From Gemmatales bacterium (lineage in GTDB: Bacteria; Planctomycetota; Planctomycetia; Gemmatales; Gemmataceae): DNA of 64,000 nt. Location: NCBI GenBank assembly GCA_026004675.1, contig BPJP01000009.1, positions 1-64,000 on the forward strand. Direction: 5' to 3'. Shown in pieces: positions 17,970 through 27,074 of the stretch (within the stretch, counting starts at the first letter, position 1; every line of letters begins with the position of its first letter). The position numbers and the translations under genes are program-made. The notes beneath the pieces are model-generated. The model searched no databases, had not been told where the DNA came from, and saw only the letters and a list, made by a program, of their open reading frames with translations.

Positions 17970-19560
17970 CTATCGTTGCGTCAACTCTTTGTCTTCGGAG
18001 ATTCGTTGATAGAGCGGCAAGTGGCGATAGTACACTTCCAAGGCGAAAAGAGATAAAGACGTTTGCATGACGCGTCCCCCTTTCCCGCTCGAGATATGGT
18101 CGCTGGGGTCATACCAGCTGCCTGCCTGGTGGGGGTTTTTCTCTCCTTTGTCCTGGGCGGCGATCAGACCGTCGCGCATTTTCGGGTTCCATTCCTTCCA
18201 GTACGCGCCACCGATATTGTGCATGACCTGGCAAGCGTAATAGCTGTAATACATGTTGTTCGTTCTCGGACCGTAACTGCGGAGATACCTGAGTCCGCTG
18301 AGCAATCCGGGATTGCGCGGTCCCCAGCCCAGGTAGAGCCGACACATCAGGCCCCCGGCGGTCGTGCCAGGTCGAAAACCGTTTTCCGGGTGTCGGCTGC
18401 GGTAGCCGTAGCGGCCTCCGTCCGAGGTGGCTGCTTCATCCAGAGCTTTCATCGCCCGCTTCAGGGTTTCGATGGGGACGGTCAGGCCGGCCATCTGCCC
18501 GCTTTTCAGCGCCATCAACTGCCAGGCCGTGATCGAACCATCGTAGATCGGCTTCTTTTGCGGGCGGTAATCCCACCCGCCGATCGGCGTCTGCGCCTGA
18601 ACGATATAGTTGAGTGCCCGCTGCGCTGAATAACGCAAAGCCGGATCGGATGTCATGCCATAGGCTTCACACACAGCAATGGTCGCCAATCCGTGGGCAT
18701 ACATTTCGTGGTGGTGGTTCGGATCGAAGGCACCATTACGTGCCTGCTGTAGCAGAAGAAATTTCAGGCCGTTTTCTACCGTCTTGGTGTAGAGGTTTCC
18801 TTTGTCCGCGCCGCCTTTGTGGGTCTGGCCTGCACCGAGCATCGGCAACAAGCCGAAGGCAGTGGCGGCAACGTCGCAGTGCGAGCTCCCCGGGCCCGTG
18901 CAATTGCAACGGCCGTGCTGGGCAAAATCGTTCAACGACCATCTCCCATCAGGTGCCTGGTGCCTCGCCAGCCATTTCAGACCACGTGCGACTGCTGCTT
19001 CCGACGCCGCGTTCCCTCCTCCTTCAATAAGCATCTTTTGCCTTGTGGCTCCACTACGCCCCGAGAACGCTCCCTGAAACCCATGTCCCCCCATAACCTC
19101 CTGGGCCACCAATCAAGCCGCCTCGTCCGACGCGGTTGGGGTCATCCACCCCTCCGCCTGAACCGCCTGATAGCCCAGGTGGCGGCGGCAGCGTCTTCGG
19201 CATGCCAGGGTCCGCTCCAACAATACCAACGTCTTCCATCGCGTTGACCGGTCCCGGCACGCTGATCTCCTCGATGCGGTCCACGTTATAGTTCGTCTGC
19301 ACATCGGGATCGAGGCCGATCTCATCGTTCTCCAGGTTTGGCGGCTTGCTGTTGTCTTCGACGACAGTCTCAAAAATGGCGACTTCGGTTTCCGCGTCTT
19401 CCGCCTGAGAAAAGTTGATCAAGAACAGCGAGGCGATGACGGCACAATTGATACAGCAGCTGATGATCCACGCTGGAATGACCCGCCTCAGTCGTTTGTT
19501 CTCGTCTTCGCTATAAATACGGTCGACATCCACCACAACAATCGGACGTTGGTTTCGCAT
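17970..19560 (-). CDS. Membrane-anchored prenyltransferase/squalene-oxidase-repeat protein, one frameshift
   Basis: Two overlapping minus-strand frames join into one protein of about 530 aa. The first starts at ATG 19560 (MRNQRPIVVVDVDR, GGGAG 6 bases upstream), has a membrane segment (VIPAWIISCCINCAVIASLF), an acidic linker and a Gly-rich stretch ending GGLIGGPGGYGG. The second continues HGFQGAFSGRSGATRQ and contains alpha/alpha-barrel repeats of the squalene-cyclase type (HQAPDGRWSLNDF, AQTPIGGWDYRPQ). The join is a six-C run on plus (19087-19092); five C restore the frame. Such repeat proteins in planctomycetes are abundant but functionally undefined. No DCTA or DxDD catalytic signature was noticed, so enzymatic activity is doubtful. 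Confidence 0.75.
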
Positions 19561-19680
19561 GTTAGACTCCCACGGGGTCGATCGCCGTCGCCAACAAAAA
19601 AAGCCTGAACACAGCATGAGAGACTGCGTCCAGGCTCCGTTTTTCGTGATGCTCTGGAGGAACAGGTTGATGGTATTTGT

Positions 19681-19881
19681 TTATTTCTTATTCAGGTCTT
19701 TGATGGTCGTCGTGTCGCTGATCTCCACCAACTTGAGGTTGCCATTCTCCCAGAATAAGCGAAGGGAAACCTGCCCCCAGGCAGCCGAGCGTTGTTTCTT
19801 GTGCGCCAACTGGAGCAGCGTTTCCGCTGCCAGTTTCACCTTGCGCGTCGTTTCGTCTTCCTGATGTGGAATGTCGGTCAA
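19681..19881 (-). CDS. Small hypothetical protein
   Basis: 66 aa when started at TTG 19881, chosen because AAGGAGG lies about 9 bases upstream; the upstream part of the open frame has no such signal. The sequence starts LTDIPHQEDETTRKVKLAAE and ends in a beta-rich segment (VSLRLFWENGNLKLVEISD). It resembles small conserved planctomycete proteins but matches no domain I recognise. It precedes the prenyltransferase-repeat gene on the same strand by about 120 bases. Confidence 0.6.
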   Translation of the reverse strand: MTDIPHQEDETTRKVKLAAETLLQLAHKKQRSAAWGQVSLRLFWENGNLKLVEISDTTTIKDLNKK

Positions 19882-20039
19882 GGGCTTTCCCCTCCTTATC
19901 TCCTTTCCTTCGCTGAAATCGCATGAGCAAAGGGCGTGCCAGAATCCGCTGCGCAAAAAGCCTGCGATTTTCGCTGGTTTTCGCGGGCCGTCGCAGCCTT
20001 GTGGCTATTTTGTTTCCAGACGCGGTTACGGTTTCGCCA

Positions 20040-21149
20040 TCAGAAGGTTGGGATGACGATTCGTTCGCCCCCTTTCATGGCCGATTCGTGGGCGCAGATG
20101 CCGACCATGGTCCAATTGGCGGAAGTTTCGGCGTCGGGCATGGGAGGTTTTTCGCCCAGAATGGCCAGCAGCCAATTGTGGGCCAGGTGTGGATGAGAGC
20201 CGCCATGACCTCCGCCTTGGACAAACGAAAGGTGCTCCGGATCCTGAACCGACCCGGTGAATTTGCGGATAGGCTCGGGAAGCAAATGGGCGTAGTCCGG
20301 AACCTTGACGCGCTTGGGAATCTCCGGCTCGGGTAGCCCGCGCGTGTGGATAACCGGGTCTTCGTCGGCAATCTGTTGCCATTCGAAAGACTTTTTGCTG
20401 CCGTAAACGTCAAAGCTCTCGCGGTATTGGCGGGCCGTGTCGAACAGGCTGCGCGTCACTTCCGCCACCACGTCGGAATCCTTGATTTTGAAAGTGGCTG
20501 TCTCAACGGCGAACGGGCTGTTGTAGCGCGACATCAATTCATCGCGTATTCTCCCTGAGCCATGACAGACGACGCTCTCAGCATGTTTTTCAAGCAGCGC
20601 CAAACACGGACTGACGCAATGCGTGGCGTAATGCATGGGAGGCAAGCCCGGCCAGTAATCCGGCCAGCCTTCCATGTCCTGCTGATGGCTGCCGCGAAGG
20701 AACTGGATCCGGCCCAATTCCCCTCTATCTGCCAGTTCTTTGACGTAGAGGAACTCCCGGCTGTAAACGACCGTCTCCATCATCATGTAGACCTTGCCGC
20801 TGCGGCGCTGCTCTTCGACGATCGCTTTGCATTCTTCGATGGTCGTGGCCATCGGTACCGTGCAAGCGACATGTTTGCCCGCGCGCAAGGCAGCCAAGGA
20901 TTGCGCTGCATGATCGGGAATCGGCGAATTGATGTGCACCGCATCCACGTTCGGGTCCTTGATCAGTTCGTTGAAATCAGTGTAGCGGACCTTGACCCCG
21001 AATTTCTCGCCGCATTCATCCAGTTCCTTCCTGGAACGTCGGCAAATCGCGTACATCTCCGCGTTGGGATGATTCTGGTAGATCGGAATGAATTCGGCAC
21101 CGAAACCCAATCCGACGATGGCAACTCGAATTTTCTTGTCGCTGGCCAT
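20040..21149 (-). CDS. Gfo/Idh/MocA family oxidoreductase
   Basis: 369 aa, cytoplasmic (no signal). The N-terminal Rossmann domain begins KIRVAIVGLGFGAEFIPIY, and the family lysine region reads ALRAGKHVACTVPMA; the usual EKP is replaced by TVP, which may affect catalysis. The C-terminal alpha/beta domain follows (NSPFAVETATFKIKDSDVV). These enzymes oxidise or reduce sugars or inositols with NAD(P). The substrate is unknown. It is followed by the small orphan frame near 19.9 kb but is not clearly in an operon. Confidence 0.88.
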   Translation of the reverse strand: MASDKKIRVAIVGLGFGAEFIPIYQNHPNAEMYAICRRSRKELDECGEKFGVKVRYTDFNELIKDPNVDAVHINSPIPDHAAQSLAALRAGKHVACTVPMATTIEECKAIVEEQRRSGKVYMMMETVVYSREFLYVKELADRGELGRIQFLRGSHQQDMEGWPDYWPGLPPMHYATHCVSPCLALLEKHAESVVCHGSGRIRDELMSRYNSPFAVETATFKIKDSDVVAEVTRSLFDTARQYRESFDVYGSKKSFEWQQIADEDPVIHTRGLPEPEIPKRVKVPDYAHLLPEPIRKFTGSVQDPEHLSFVQGGGHGGSHPHLAHNWLLAILGEKPPMPDAETSANWTMVGICAHESAMKGGERIVIPTF

Positions 21150-21350
21150 GATCGCTCCTCACTGGATAGCCTTACAGACGGTGCGCTTGCAGGATAGGCA
21201 GAGACCCCGGCGTTGGCAAGAAGCAATCACCTTGCCCCAGCGTGAAATCGCCTGGCGGAAAAGAGTCCGCTTGCGACGCGCTCGTCCACGAGCACGCCCC
21301 AAGCGGTCGACTCAGGGTGGGCTCTATCACAGCCGGACGCCCCAAAACGT

Positions 21351-21479
21351 TCAACTGGCGCTGCCGCTGTCTTTCTTGGTGGTTTGTTTGTCGGCGGCGC
21401 GTTTGGCCAGTCGCTCTTGTTCGCGGCGTCGGCGTTTGGCTTTTTGCCTGGCACGAATGCCGGCTCGATTCGCTCCCAT
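21351..21479 (-). CDS. Tiny basic protein (42 aa)
   Basis: An ATG at 21479 follows AAGGAG at 6 bases. It encodes 42 residues, very rich in Lys and Arg: MGANRAGIRARQKAKRRR followed by an amphipathic, charged helix and ending KKDSGSAS. It lies alone between leuA and the oxidoreductase, on the same strand. Composition suggests nucleic-acid or ribosome binding, but this is inference only. The strong ribosome site is the main reason to believe it is real. Confidence 0.55.
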   Translation of the reverse strand: MGANRAGIRARQKAKRRRREQERLAKRAADKQTTKKDSGSAS

Positions 21480-21509
21480 GTTTGCTCCTTAAAGCGAGAC
21501 TAATCATCA

Positions 21510-23072
21510 TCAAGTAGGCACGGTCGCCATCTTGGTATCGGCGTCGCTTCCCACTCCGTTTTGCTGTCGAAGGGCGATGCGATTGATCACTTGAAGAAAA
21601 GCCAAGGCGCTGGCCTCGATGATATCCGTGCTGACGCCTCGACCATGAAGTGTTTTGCCCTGGTAGCGTACTTCCACCTGCGCTTCCCCCTGGGCGTCTT
21701 CACCCGTGCTCACGCTGCGGACGCGATAGTCGCGCAGCTCGACATCGATCCCCGTTATCCTTTCGATGGTCTGGAAAACGGCATCGATCGGTCCGTCACC
21801 ACAAGCTGCTTCCTGGAGTTTTCGACCATCGTTATGTTTCAAGCAGACGGCAGCGGCGGGAATGGTTCCGGTGCCAGCGCTGGTATGAAAGCTTTCCAGC
21901 GTCCACAAGGCAGGACCACTATTGATCTCGGCTTCCGCCAGGGCTTCGATATCCGCATCGTAGATCTCCTTCTTGCGGTCAGCCAACGCTTTGAATCCTT
22001 CGAAAACCCGTTGCAATTGTTCGTCGTTGAGATGAAACCCTAAAGCCTGGACACGTTCGCGCAAGGCGTGCCTGCCGCTATGCTTGCCCAGAACCAATTC
22101 GGTCGAGGTGAAGCCGACGTCTTCTGGACGCATGATCTCATAAGTGGTGCGCTCTTTGAGGATGCCGTCCTGGTGGATTCCTGCTTCATGGGCGAAGGCA
22201 TTTCGGCCAACGATCGCCTTGTTACGCTGGACCTGAATACCGGTGATGCGCGACACCAGTCGGCTAGTGGGATGGAGACGCCTGGTATTGATGGTGGTCT
22301 CCAGACCGAAATAATCGCCGCGGGTTTTGACGGCCATGACCACTTCTTCAAGCGCGCAATTGCCTGCGCGTTCGCCCAAGCCGTTGATGGTGCACTCCAC
22401 CTGCCTGGCTCCCTCTTTGAGAGCCGCCAGGCTGTTGGCAACCGCCAGCCCCAGGTCGTTATGGCAATGGACGCTGAGAACGATTTTATCGATGCCGCGT
22501 ACCGTGGACCTCAAATGGCGAATGGCGGCGGCATATTGCTCCGGGACGGCATAGCCGACGGTATCAGGTATGTTGACCGTCGTGGCGCCGGCCTCGACAA
22601 CCTTTTCCACGACCTCCGCCAAAAAGTCCAACTCCGTGCGGGCGGCGTCTTCCGGCGAAAACTCCACGTCCTCGCAATAGTCCTTTGCCCGCTTGACTCC
22701 CTCGACGGCCCGGCGAACGATTTCTTCCTTGGCCATCTTCAGCTTGAATTCCCGATGGATCGCACTGGTCGCCAAAAAGACGTGAATCCTCGGCTTGGCG
22801 GCGTCCCTCACTGCTTCCCACGCCCGATCGATGTCGGCCGCGTTGCACCGAGCCAATCCACAAATCGTCGGCCCTTCCACTTGCCGGGCGATCGCCTGAA
22901 CCGCTTCGAAATCACCTGGCGAGGCAATCGGAAAACCGGCTTCGATAATGTCGACTCCCAACTCCTTCAACGCATGAGCGATTTCGAGTTTTTCCGGCAA
23001 ATTCATGCTGGCGCCGGGGGATTGCTCGCCATCTCGCAAAGTCGTGTCGAAAATAATCAGGCGGTCGCTCAT
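21510..23072 (-). CDS. leuA: 2-isopropylmalate synthase
   Basis: 520 aa. It condenses 2-oxoisovalerate with acetyl-CoA, the first committed step of leucine synthesis. Visible are the catalytic DTTLRDGEQSPG near the N-terminus, the metal-binding VHCHNDLG, and a C-terminal regulatory (LeuA dimer) domain (VELRDYRVRSVSTGED), the site of leucine feedback. The start at 23072 is chosen over the ATG at 23084 because GGAG lies 7 bases upstream. The leader region holds an apparent leucine attenuator, described separately. No other leu genes adjoin. Confidence 0.96.
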   Translation of the reverse strand: MSDRLIIFDTTLRDGEQSPGASMNLPEKLEIAHALKELGVDIIEAGFPIASPGDFEAVQAIARQVEGPTICGLARCNAADIDRAWEAVRDAAKPRIHVFLATSAIHREFKLKMAKEEIVRRAVEGVKRAKDYCEDVEFSPEDAARTELDFLAEVVEKVVEAGATTVNIPDTVGYAVPEQYAAAIRHLRSTVRGIDKIVLSVHCHNDLGLAVANSLAALKEGARQVECTINGLGERAGNCALEEVVMAVKTRGDYFGLETTINTRRLHPTSRLVSRITGIQVQRNKAIVGRNAFAHEAGIHQDGILKERTTYEIMRPEDVGFTSTELVLGKHSGRHALRERVQALGFHLNDEQLQRVFEGFKALADRKKEIYDADIEALAEAEINSGPALWTLESFHTSAGTGTIPAAAVCLKHNDGRKLQEAACGDGPIDAVFQTIERITGIDVELRDYRVRSVSTGEDAQGEAQVEVRYQGKTLHGRGVSTDIIEASALAFLQVINRIALRQQNGVGSDADTKMATVPT

Positions 23073-23104
23073 TTTGCACTCCACTCAATCGCGCACGACA
23101 AAAG

Positions 23105-23134
23105 AAAAAACCCTGGAACCTTGTCGTCCCAGGG
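23105..23134 (-). terminator. Intrinsic terminator of the leuA leader (attenuator)
   Basis: On the minus strand an 8-bp stem (CCCTGGGA with TTCCAGGG, one G-U pair) with an 8-nt loop is followed directly by TTTTTT. It lies 33 bases before the leuA start and about 50 bases after the leader peptide stop, so it would end transcription before leuA unless disrupted. Confidence 0.8.
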
Positions 23135-23179
23135 CCGATGTCTTTTCTCGTTGCTTCTCGCTGACAGCAAACCTGGGAC
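23126..23179 (-). promoter_or_regulatory. Antiterminator pairing in the leuA leader
   Basis: On the minus strand GTCCCAGG (23179-23172) is perfectly complementary to CCTGGGAC (23133-23126). The second element is most of the 5' arm of the terminator, so the two pairings exclude each other. A weaker pairing of TTGGG, inside the leader Leu codons, with CCCAG of the first element could provide the competing 1:2 hairpin. Confidence 0.7.
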
Positions 23180-23183
23180 CACC

Positions 23184-23231
23184 CTACCCGAGGGTAAGCA
23201 AAAGGCCCAAAAGTAGCAGCAGGTTCGCCAT
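23184..23231 (-). CDS. leu leader peptide (15 aa, nine leucines)
   Basis: A short ORF reads MANLLLLLGLLLTLG and stops with TAG. Nine of fifteen residues are Leu, in a run of five, a run of three and one more, using CTG, CTA, CTT, TTG and CTC. GGAG lies about 7 bases before its ATG. It is the ribosome-sensing element expected for transcription attenuation of leuA: stalling at Leu codons when charged tRNA-Leu is scarce would free the antiterminator. Position, codon content, ribosome site and downstream terminator agree. Calling it functional is inference. Confidence 0.8.
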   Translation of the reverse strand: MANLLLLLGLLLTLG

Positions 23232-23259
23232 CTAGTTCTCCGCAATTTTCGTTTCTCCT

Positions 23260-23288
23260 ACTCTACGCGGCAGCTGCGATCTTTGCAA
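23260..23288 (-). promoter_or_regulatory. Candidate sigma70-type promoter for the leu leader and leuA
   Basis: On the minus strand TTGCAA (23288-23283) and TAGAGT (23265-23260) are separated by exactly 17 bases and each matches consensus at four of six positions. Transcription would begin about 20 bases before the leader peptide ATG. Confidence 0.5.
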
Positions 23289-23404
23289 GGGCTGACTCCG
23301 ATTTTCTTTTCCCACGATCGGCTTGAAACGCCGACGACTGCTATCGTCGCGCCTCTCTTCGAGAACGCGAGAATAGACCATGGGTTCTCAAAGGCAAACA
23401 CAAC

Positions 23405-23434
23405 TTGCCTGCCTTCTATCATCCGGTCTAAAAT
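23405..23434 (+). promoter_or_regulatory. Candidate promoter for dxr
   Basis: TTGCCT (23405-23410) and TAAAAT (23429-23434) are 18 bases apart, about 87 bases upstream of the dxr start. The assignment rests on consensus match and spacing only. Confidence 0.4.
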
Positions 23435-23520
23435 GCCCGCGTGGACCGGCCAGCGGACGGCTGGACGACGGACGCCGGCAAACTTCTACCGGCGTTTGTG
23501 TCTTTTACAGGGAGCATGCC

Positions 23521-24711
23521 GTGAACGACCAACTTGCCGAGCGCCGTCGCGTTGTGGTGCTGGGATCGACTGGTTCGATCGGGCAAAGTTGTCTCGACGT
23601 GATCGCCCATTTGCCCGACCGGTTGCAAGCTGTCGGCTTGAGCGCCCATAGTCGATGGCGTGACTTGTTCGATCAGGCAAGACGGCATCAACCCCGCTGG
23701 GTCGCCGTTACCGATCCGAAAGTGGCCGACCAGGTCGATCGTCGCCAACTGGACCCGGCCACCGAGTTCCTGATCGGCGAAGATGGCATCGCTAAAATGG
23801 TCACCGATCCTGACGTGGACGTGGTGGTGACGGCGATCGTGGGGTCGGCCGGCTTGCGGGGAACGTGGTTGGCGTTGGAAAGCGGCAAAACCGTCGCCGT
23901 CGCCAATAAGGAGACTCTCGTCATGGCGGGACCGTTGGTGATGGCCTTGGCCGACCAACGAGGCGCTACCGTCTTGCCCGTGGATAGCGAACACAGCGCC
24001 ATCTTCCAAGCGATGCGAAGCGGCCACCGGCACGAAGTCGAACGCGTCGTCCTCACTGCCAGCGGCGGGCCTTTCCGGGGAAAATCGAAAAAAAATCTTG
24101 TCCACGTCGGACCGGAAGAGGCGTTACGGCATCCGACATGGCGGATGGGACCAAAGATCACGGTCGACTCGGCTACGCTCATGAACAAGGCGCTGGAAGT
24201 GGTCGAAGCCCGATGGCTTTTCGGATTGGAACCGGAACAGATCGAAGTCGTCATCCACCCGGAGTCGGTGGTGCATTCGTTCGTGGAATTCAAGGATGGC
24301 TCGGTCCTGGCCCAGCTTTCTCCACCGGATATGCGCCTGCCAATCCAGTATGCCCTGACGTATCCCGAACGCCTGCCTGGACCGGCTCGAAGGATCGACT
24401 GGCGGCAGCTGGGAACCTGGCATTTTGAAGAACCGGACCATGAGACGTTTCCTGCTTTACAATTAGGATATGAGGTAGCGCGGCACGGCGGGACGTGCGG
24501 TGCGGTGCTGAACGCGGCCAACGAGGCTGCTGTCAGCCGATTCCTCGCGGGGGAGTTGCCCTTCCTCGACATCCCTCGTGTTTGCCGTGCCGTTTTGGAA
24601 AATCATCACTATAGTCCTCGGCCCACTTTGAGAGAACTGATCGAAGTTGATCGCCGGGCGCGGAGGGAGGTAGCCCGTTGGCAGACCACGTTAATCGAAA
24701 CGACAACATAG
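23521..24711 (+). CDS. dxr: 1-deoxy-D-xylulose 5-phosphate reductoisomerase
   Basis: 397 aa. It makes 2-C-methyl-D-erythritol 4-phosphate, the committed step of the MEP isoprenoid pathway, using NADPH. The NADP fold starts VVVLGSTGSIGQSCLDV; the active-site blocks are PVDSEHSAIFQ, ASGGPFRG, and NPKITVDSATLMNKALE-type sequence (PKITVDSATLMNKALEVVEA). The GTG at 23521 is preferred to the in-frame ATG at 23380, because GGGAG lies 6 bases before it and the upstream extension is not family-like. It overlaps rseP by about 34 bases, a common bacterial arrangement with isoprenoid and envelope genes. Confidence 0.95.
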   Translation: MNDQLAERRRVVVLGSTGSIGQSCLDVIAHLPDRLQAVGLSAHSRWRDLFDQARRHQPRWVAVTDPKVADQVDRRQLDPATEFLIGEDGIAKMVTDPDVDVVVTAIVGSAGLRGTWLALESGKTVAVANKETLVMAGPLVMALADQRGATVLPVDSEHSAIFQAMRSGHRHEVERVVLTASGGPFRGKSKKNLVHVGPEEALRHPTWRMGPKITVDSATLMNKALEVVEARWLFGLEPEQIEVVIHPESVVHSFVEFKDGSVLAQLSPPDMRLPIQYALTYPERLPGPARRIDWRQLGTWHFEEPDHETFPALQLGYEVARHGGTCGAVLNAANEAAVSRFLAGELPFLDIPRVCRAVLENHHYSPRPTLRELIEVDRRARREVARWQTTLIETTT

Positions 24712-26933
24712 ATCCTGACCACAGGTTTTCCGGAAGCGAACATCTTCCCGATCGGTCCTGGCTCGTTCGCAACGGACCGATCCTGCTCATTTTCGTCGCT
24801 CTGTTCGCTTATTTACAGGCGCAAGGATGGGACCTTTACGATTATTGGAACCTGTTTAAGGCCATTGCCGGGCTAGGGTTCATCATCTTCGTTCACGAAC
24901 TGGGGCACTTCGCCGTCGCCAAGTGGTGCGATGTCGAGGTCACCGCTTTCAGCATCGGCTTCGGTCCACCTATCCCCGGCTGCGTGTTCCAGAAAGGCGA
25001 AACACGCTACATGATTGCCGTCATTCCTCTGGGGGGCTACGTCAAGATGGTGGGCGAAGGAGAGGAGGACGAAGAAAACCCGGAAGCTGATGACAACCCT
25101 CGCTCCTTCAAGAACAAGCCGGTGGGACAGAGAATGTGGATCATTTCCGCCGGCGTCATCATGAACATCATTTTCGGCCTGCTCTGCTTCGTCTTCGTCT
25201 ACATGACGAGGGGAGCACAGCGGATGCCGGCTGTCATCGATATCATCGATCCCGGCTCGGTTGCCTGGGAAATCCCGTTGCGCAGCGGCAGCGTCATCCA
25301 TCAGATCGGCACGGAGAAAAGCCCATACTTTAACGACCTGCGCAGCGAAGTGATGACCTCGCGCGAGGGGGAAAAACTCATCTTCGTTTACAGCGAGCCG
25401 GAAACCCCCGAAGAGAACTGGAGCCGCGTCGAAGTCGAACCGAGAAAAGACCCGGACGAGTCTCGACCTTTGATCGGCATCGCACCGCCGCCAATGCTGA
25501 AACTTTTACCGAAACGCGAACAGCGCAGTCGCGAACTCCCCGTCCTTTACCAGAGCGCAGCCGCCCGTGCCGAGCCGCCTTTTGAATTCGACGACCGTAT
25601 CGTCGCCACGTCCGACCCAGAAAAAGTCGGCACTGCCGAAGACGCCGCCCGGCCCGAATTCGTCACCACGCTCCCCATCGATCCGCGCGATCCGGAAGGA
25701 AAGAAGTACGACTATTTCGCCTTTCGCCGCCGTATGATCCAACTCGCCGGCAAAAAAGTCATCATCCGCGTCGAACGCGGCGACGACGCCCGACAGGTCG
25801 ACATCACCGTGCCGCCTGCTTTCCGCTGGCGTTATGGCTTGCGCATGCAAATGGGTGCCGTCCAGGCAATCCGCCAACCTGCTCGAAAGGCGGGCGTTCA
25901 GATCGGCGATCGAATCGAAGAAGTCAGCGTCTCGACCGATGAAGGCCGAACCATACGTTGGCTCCTCGATCCAGGAAATGACACCGACGCCAAAGTGCTC
26001 GACCCCGAACGCCTGCCATTCGAACTCGAACAGTGGGCGCTGAACAATCGCCAGTCACGGGAAGTAACGATCCGCGTACGTCGGGATGATGAAAAGGAGT
26101 TGGTCGCGATCACGATCCCGTGGGATGATCGCTGGCGATTCGACCACCAAAGACCAATACGCGCTCAATCGCCTCAGCCAATCCCAGGATTGGGGCTTGC
26201 CTATGCCATCAAAACGACGATCGCAGCCGTCGAACCTGGATCGCAGGCGGCAAAGCAGGGACTGAAAGCAGGCGATATCGTCACGGAAATCCAGTATTTC
26301 GTTCCAGAAAAAAATGCTGCCGATCCGCCCAAGCCAGGACGATGGCGGACATTGAAAGAAAACTCCTGGGCTCGCGTCAGCTCGGTCATCTCCAACGACC
26401 TCGATTTCCACAAGATTGGCATTCGTGTCAACGGTGAAGAGAAGGCCTACATACTCGAGGGCGAGGAAGATCGAACCTGGCCTGTCCCAGAGCGTGGCTT
26501 CCTCCTGATCCCCGATTACCGCCTCGAAAAAGCAGAGAATTTCGGCCAGGCCTTAAGCATGGGCATCGAAAGTACCGTCGGCTTCATCGTGCAGATCTAT
26601 CAGGTCATTTACAACCTCTTTACTGGACGGCTGGCCGTTGACAACCTCGGCGGACCGGGTACGATCGGCGCCGCCGCCTTCAGTCTCGCCGGCGAAAACA
26701 TATACCAGTTCATCCTCTTCTTGGGCATCATCAGCGTCAATCTCGCTGTGGTCAACTTCTTGCCCATTCCTGTTCTCGATGGCGGGCATATGGTATTTCT
26801 GATTTATGAAAAAATCCGTGGCAAACCGGCTTCCGCTGAAGTCCGCGTCGCCGCTACCTATCTCGGACTCGCCTTCATTGTCTGTTTGATGCTCTTCGTC
26901 CTCTATCTCGATTGGGACCGCTTCTTCGGTTGA
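24678..26933 (+). CDS. rseP: RIP metalloprotease RseP-like site-2 protease
   Basis: 751 aa, longer than the ~450 of E. coli RseP. The zinc site HELGH is at residues 73-77 and the second metal motif NFLPIPVLDGGH is near the C-terminus. About four membrane segments flank a long middle region with PDZ-like folds (VGTFF-like GLAYAIKTTIAAVEPGSQAAKQGLKAGD is clearly one). It probably cleaves transmembrane anti-sigma factors or signal-peptide remnants within the membrane. The start is TTG at 24678 with GGAGGGAGG upstream, overlapping dxr. The extra charged stretches between PDZ units (RVEVEPRKDPDESRP) account for the length. Confidence 0.9.
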   Translation: MADHVNRNDNIDPDHRFSGSEHLPDRSWLVRNGPILLIFVALFAYLQAQGWDLYDYWNLFKAIAGLGFIIFVHELGHFAVAKWCDVEVTAFSIGFGPPIPGCVFQKGETRYMIAVIPLGGYVKMVGEGEEDEENPEADDNPRSFKNKPVGQRMWIISAGVIMNIIFGLLCFVFVYMTRGAQRMPAVIDIIDPGSVAWEIPLRSGSVIHQIGTEKSPYFNDLRSEVMTSREGEKLIFVYSEPETPEENWSRVEVEPRKDPDESRPLIGIAPPPMLKLLPKREQRSRELPVLYQSAAARAEPPFEFDDRIVATSDPEKVGTAEDAARPEFVTTLPIDPRDPEGKKYDYFAFRRRMIQLAGKKVIIRVERGDDARQVDITVPPAFRWRYGLRMQMGAVQAIRQPARKAGVQIGDRIEEVSVSTDEGRTIRWLLDPGNDTDAKVLDPERLPFELEQWALNNRQSREVTIRVRRDDEKELVAITIPWDDRWRFDHQRPIRAQSPQPIPGLGLAYAIKTTIAAVEPGSQAAKQGLKAGDIVTEIQYFVPEKNAADPPKPGRWRTLKENSWARVSSVISNDLDFHKIGIRVNGEEKAYILEGEEDRTWPVPERGFLLIPDYRLEKAENFGQALSMGIESTVGFIVQIYQVIYNLFTGRLAVDNLGGPGTIGAAAFSLAGENIYQFILFLGIISVNLAVVNFLPIPVLDGGHMVFLIYEKIRGKPASAEVRVAATYLGLAFIVCLMLFVLYLDWDRFFG

Positions 26934-27074
26934 GGCCAAGAATGAGAGAGTCGCTCCTCCTCGTTCTCCGCGGTGAGGAATTCGGCGCCGACACAGCCAC
27001 AGCGAACCTCGCAGCGCCAGCGCGACGCTCGCTGCTTGCACTGATGCTGCGGCGCTCGCTGCTTTAATTGTCGT

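Noticed and set aside
22068..23216. Plus-strand ORF (382 codons) over leuA
   Set aside because: Antisense to leuA and its leader; no ribosome site and no family resemblance.
26941..27066. 41-residue Leu/Arg-rich ORF after rseP
   Set aside because: No ribosome site; the sequence contains a short imperfect duplication and low-complexity codons, so it is probably noncoding.
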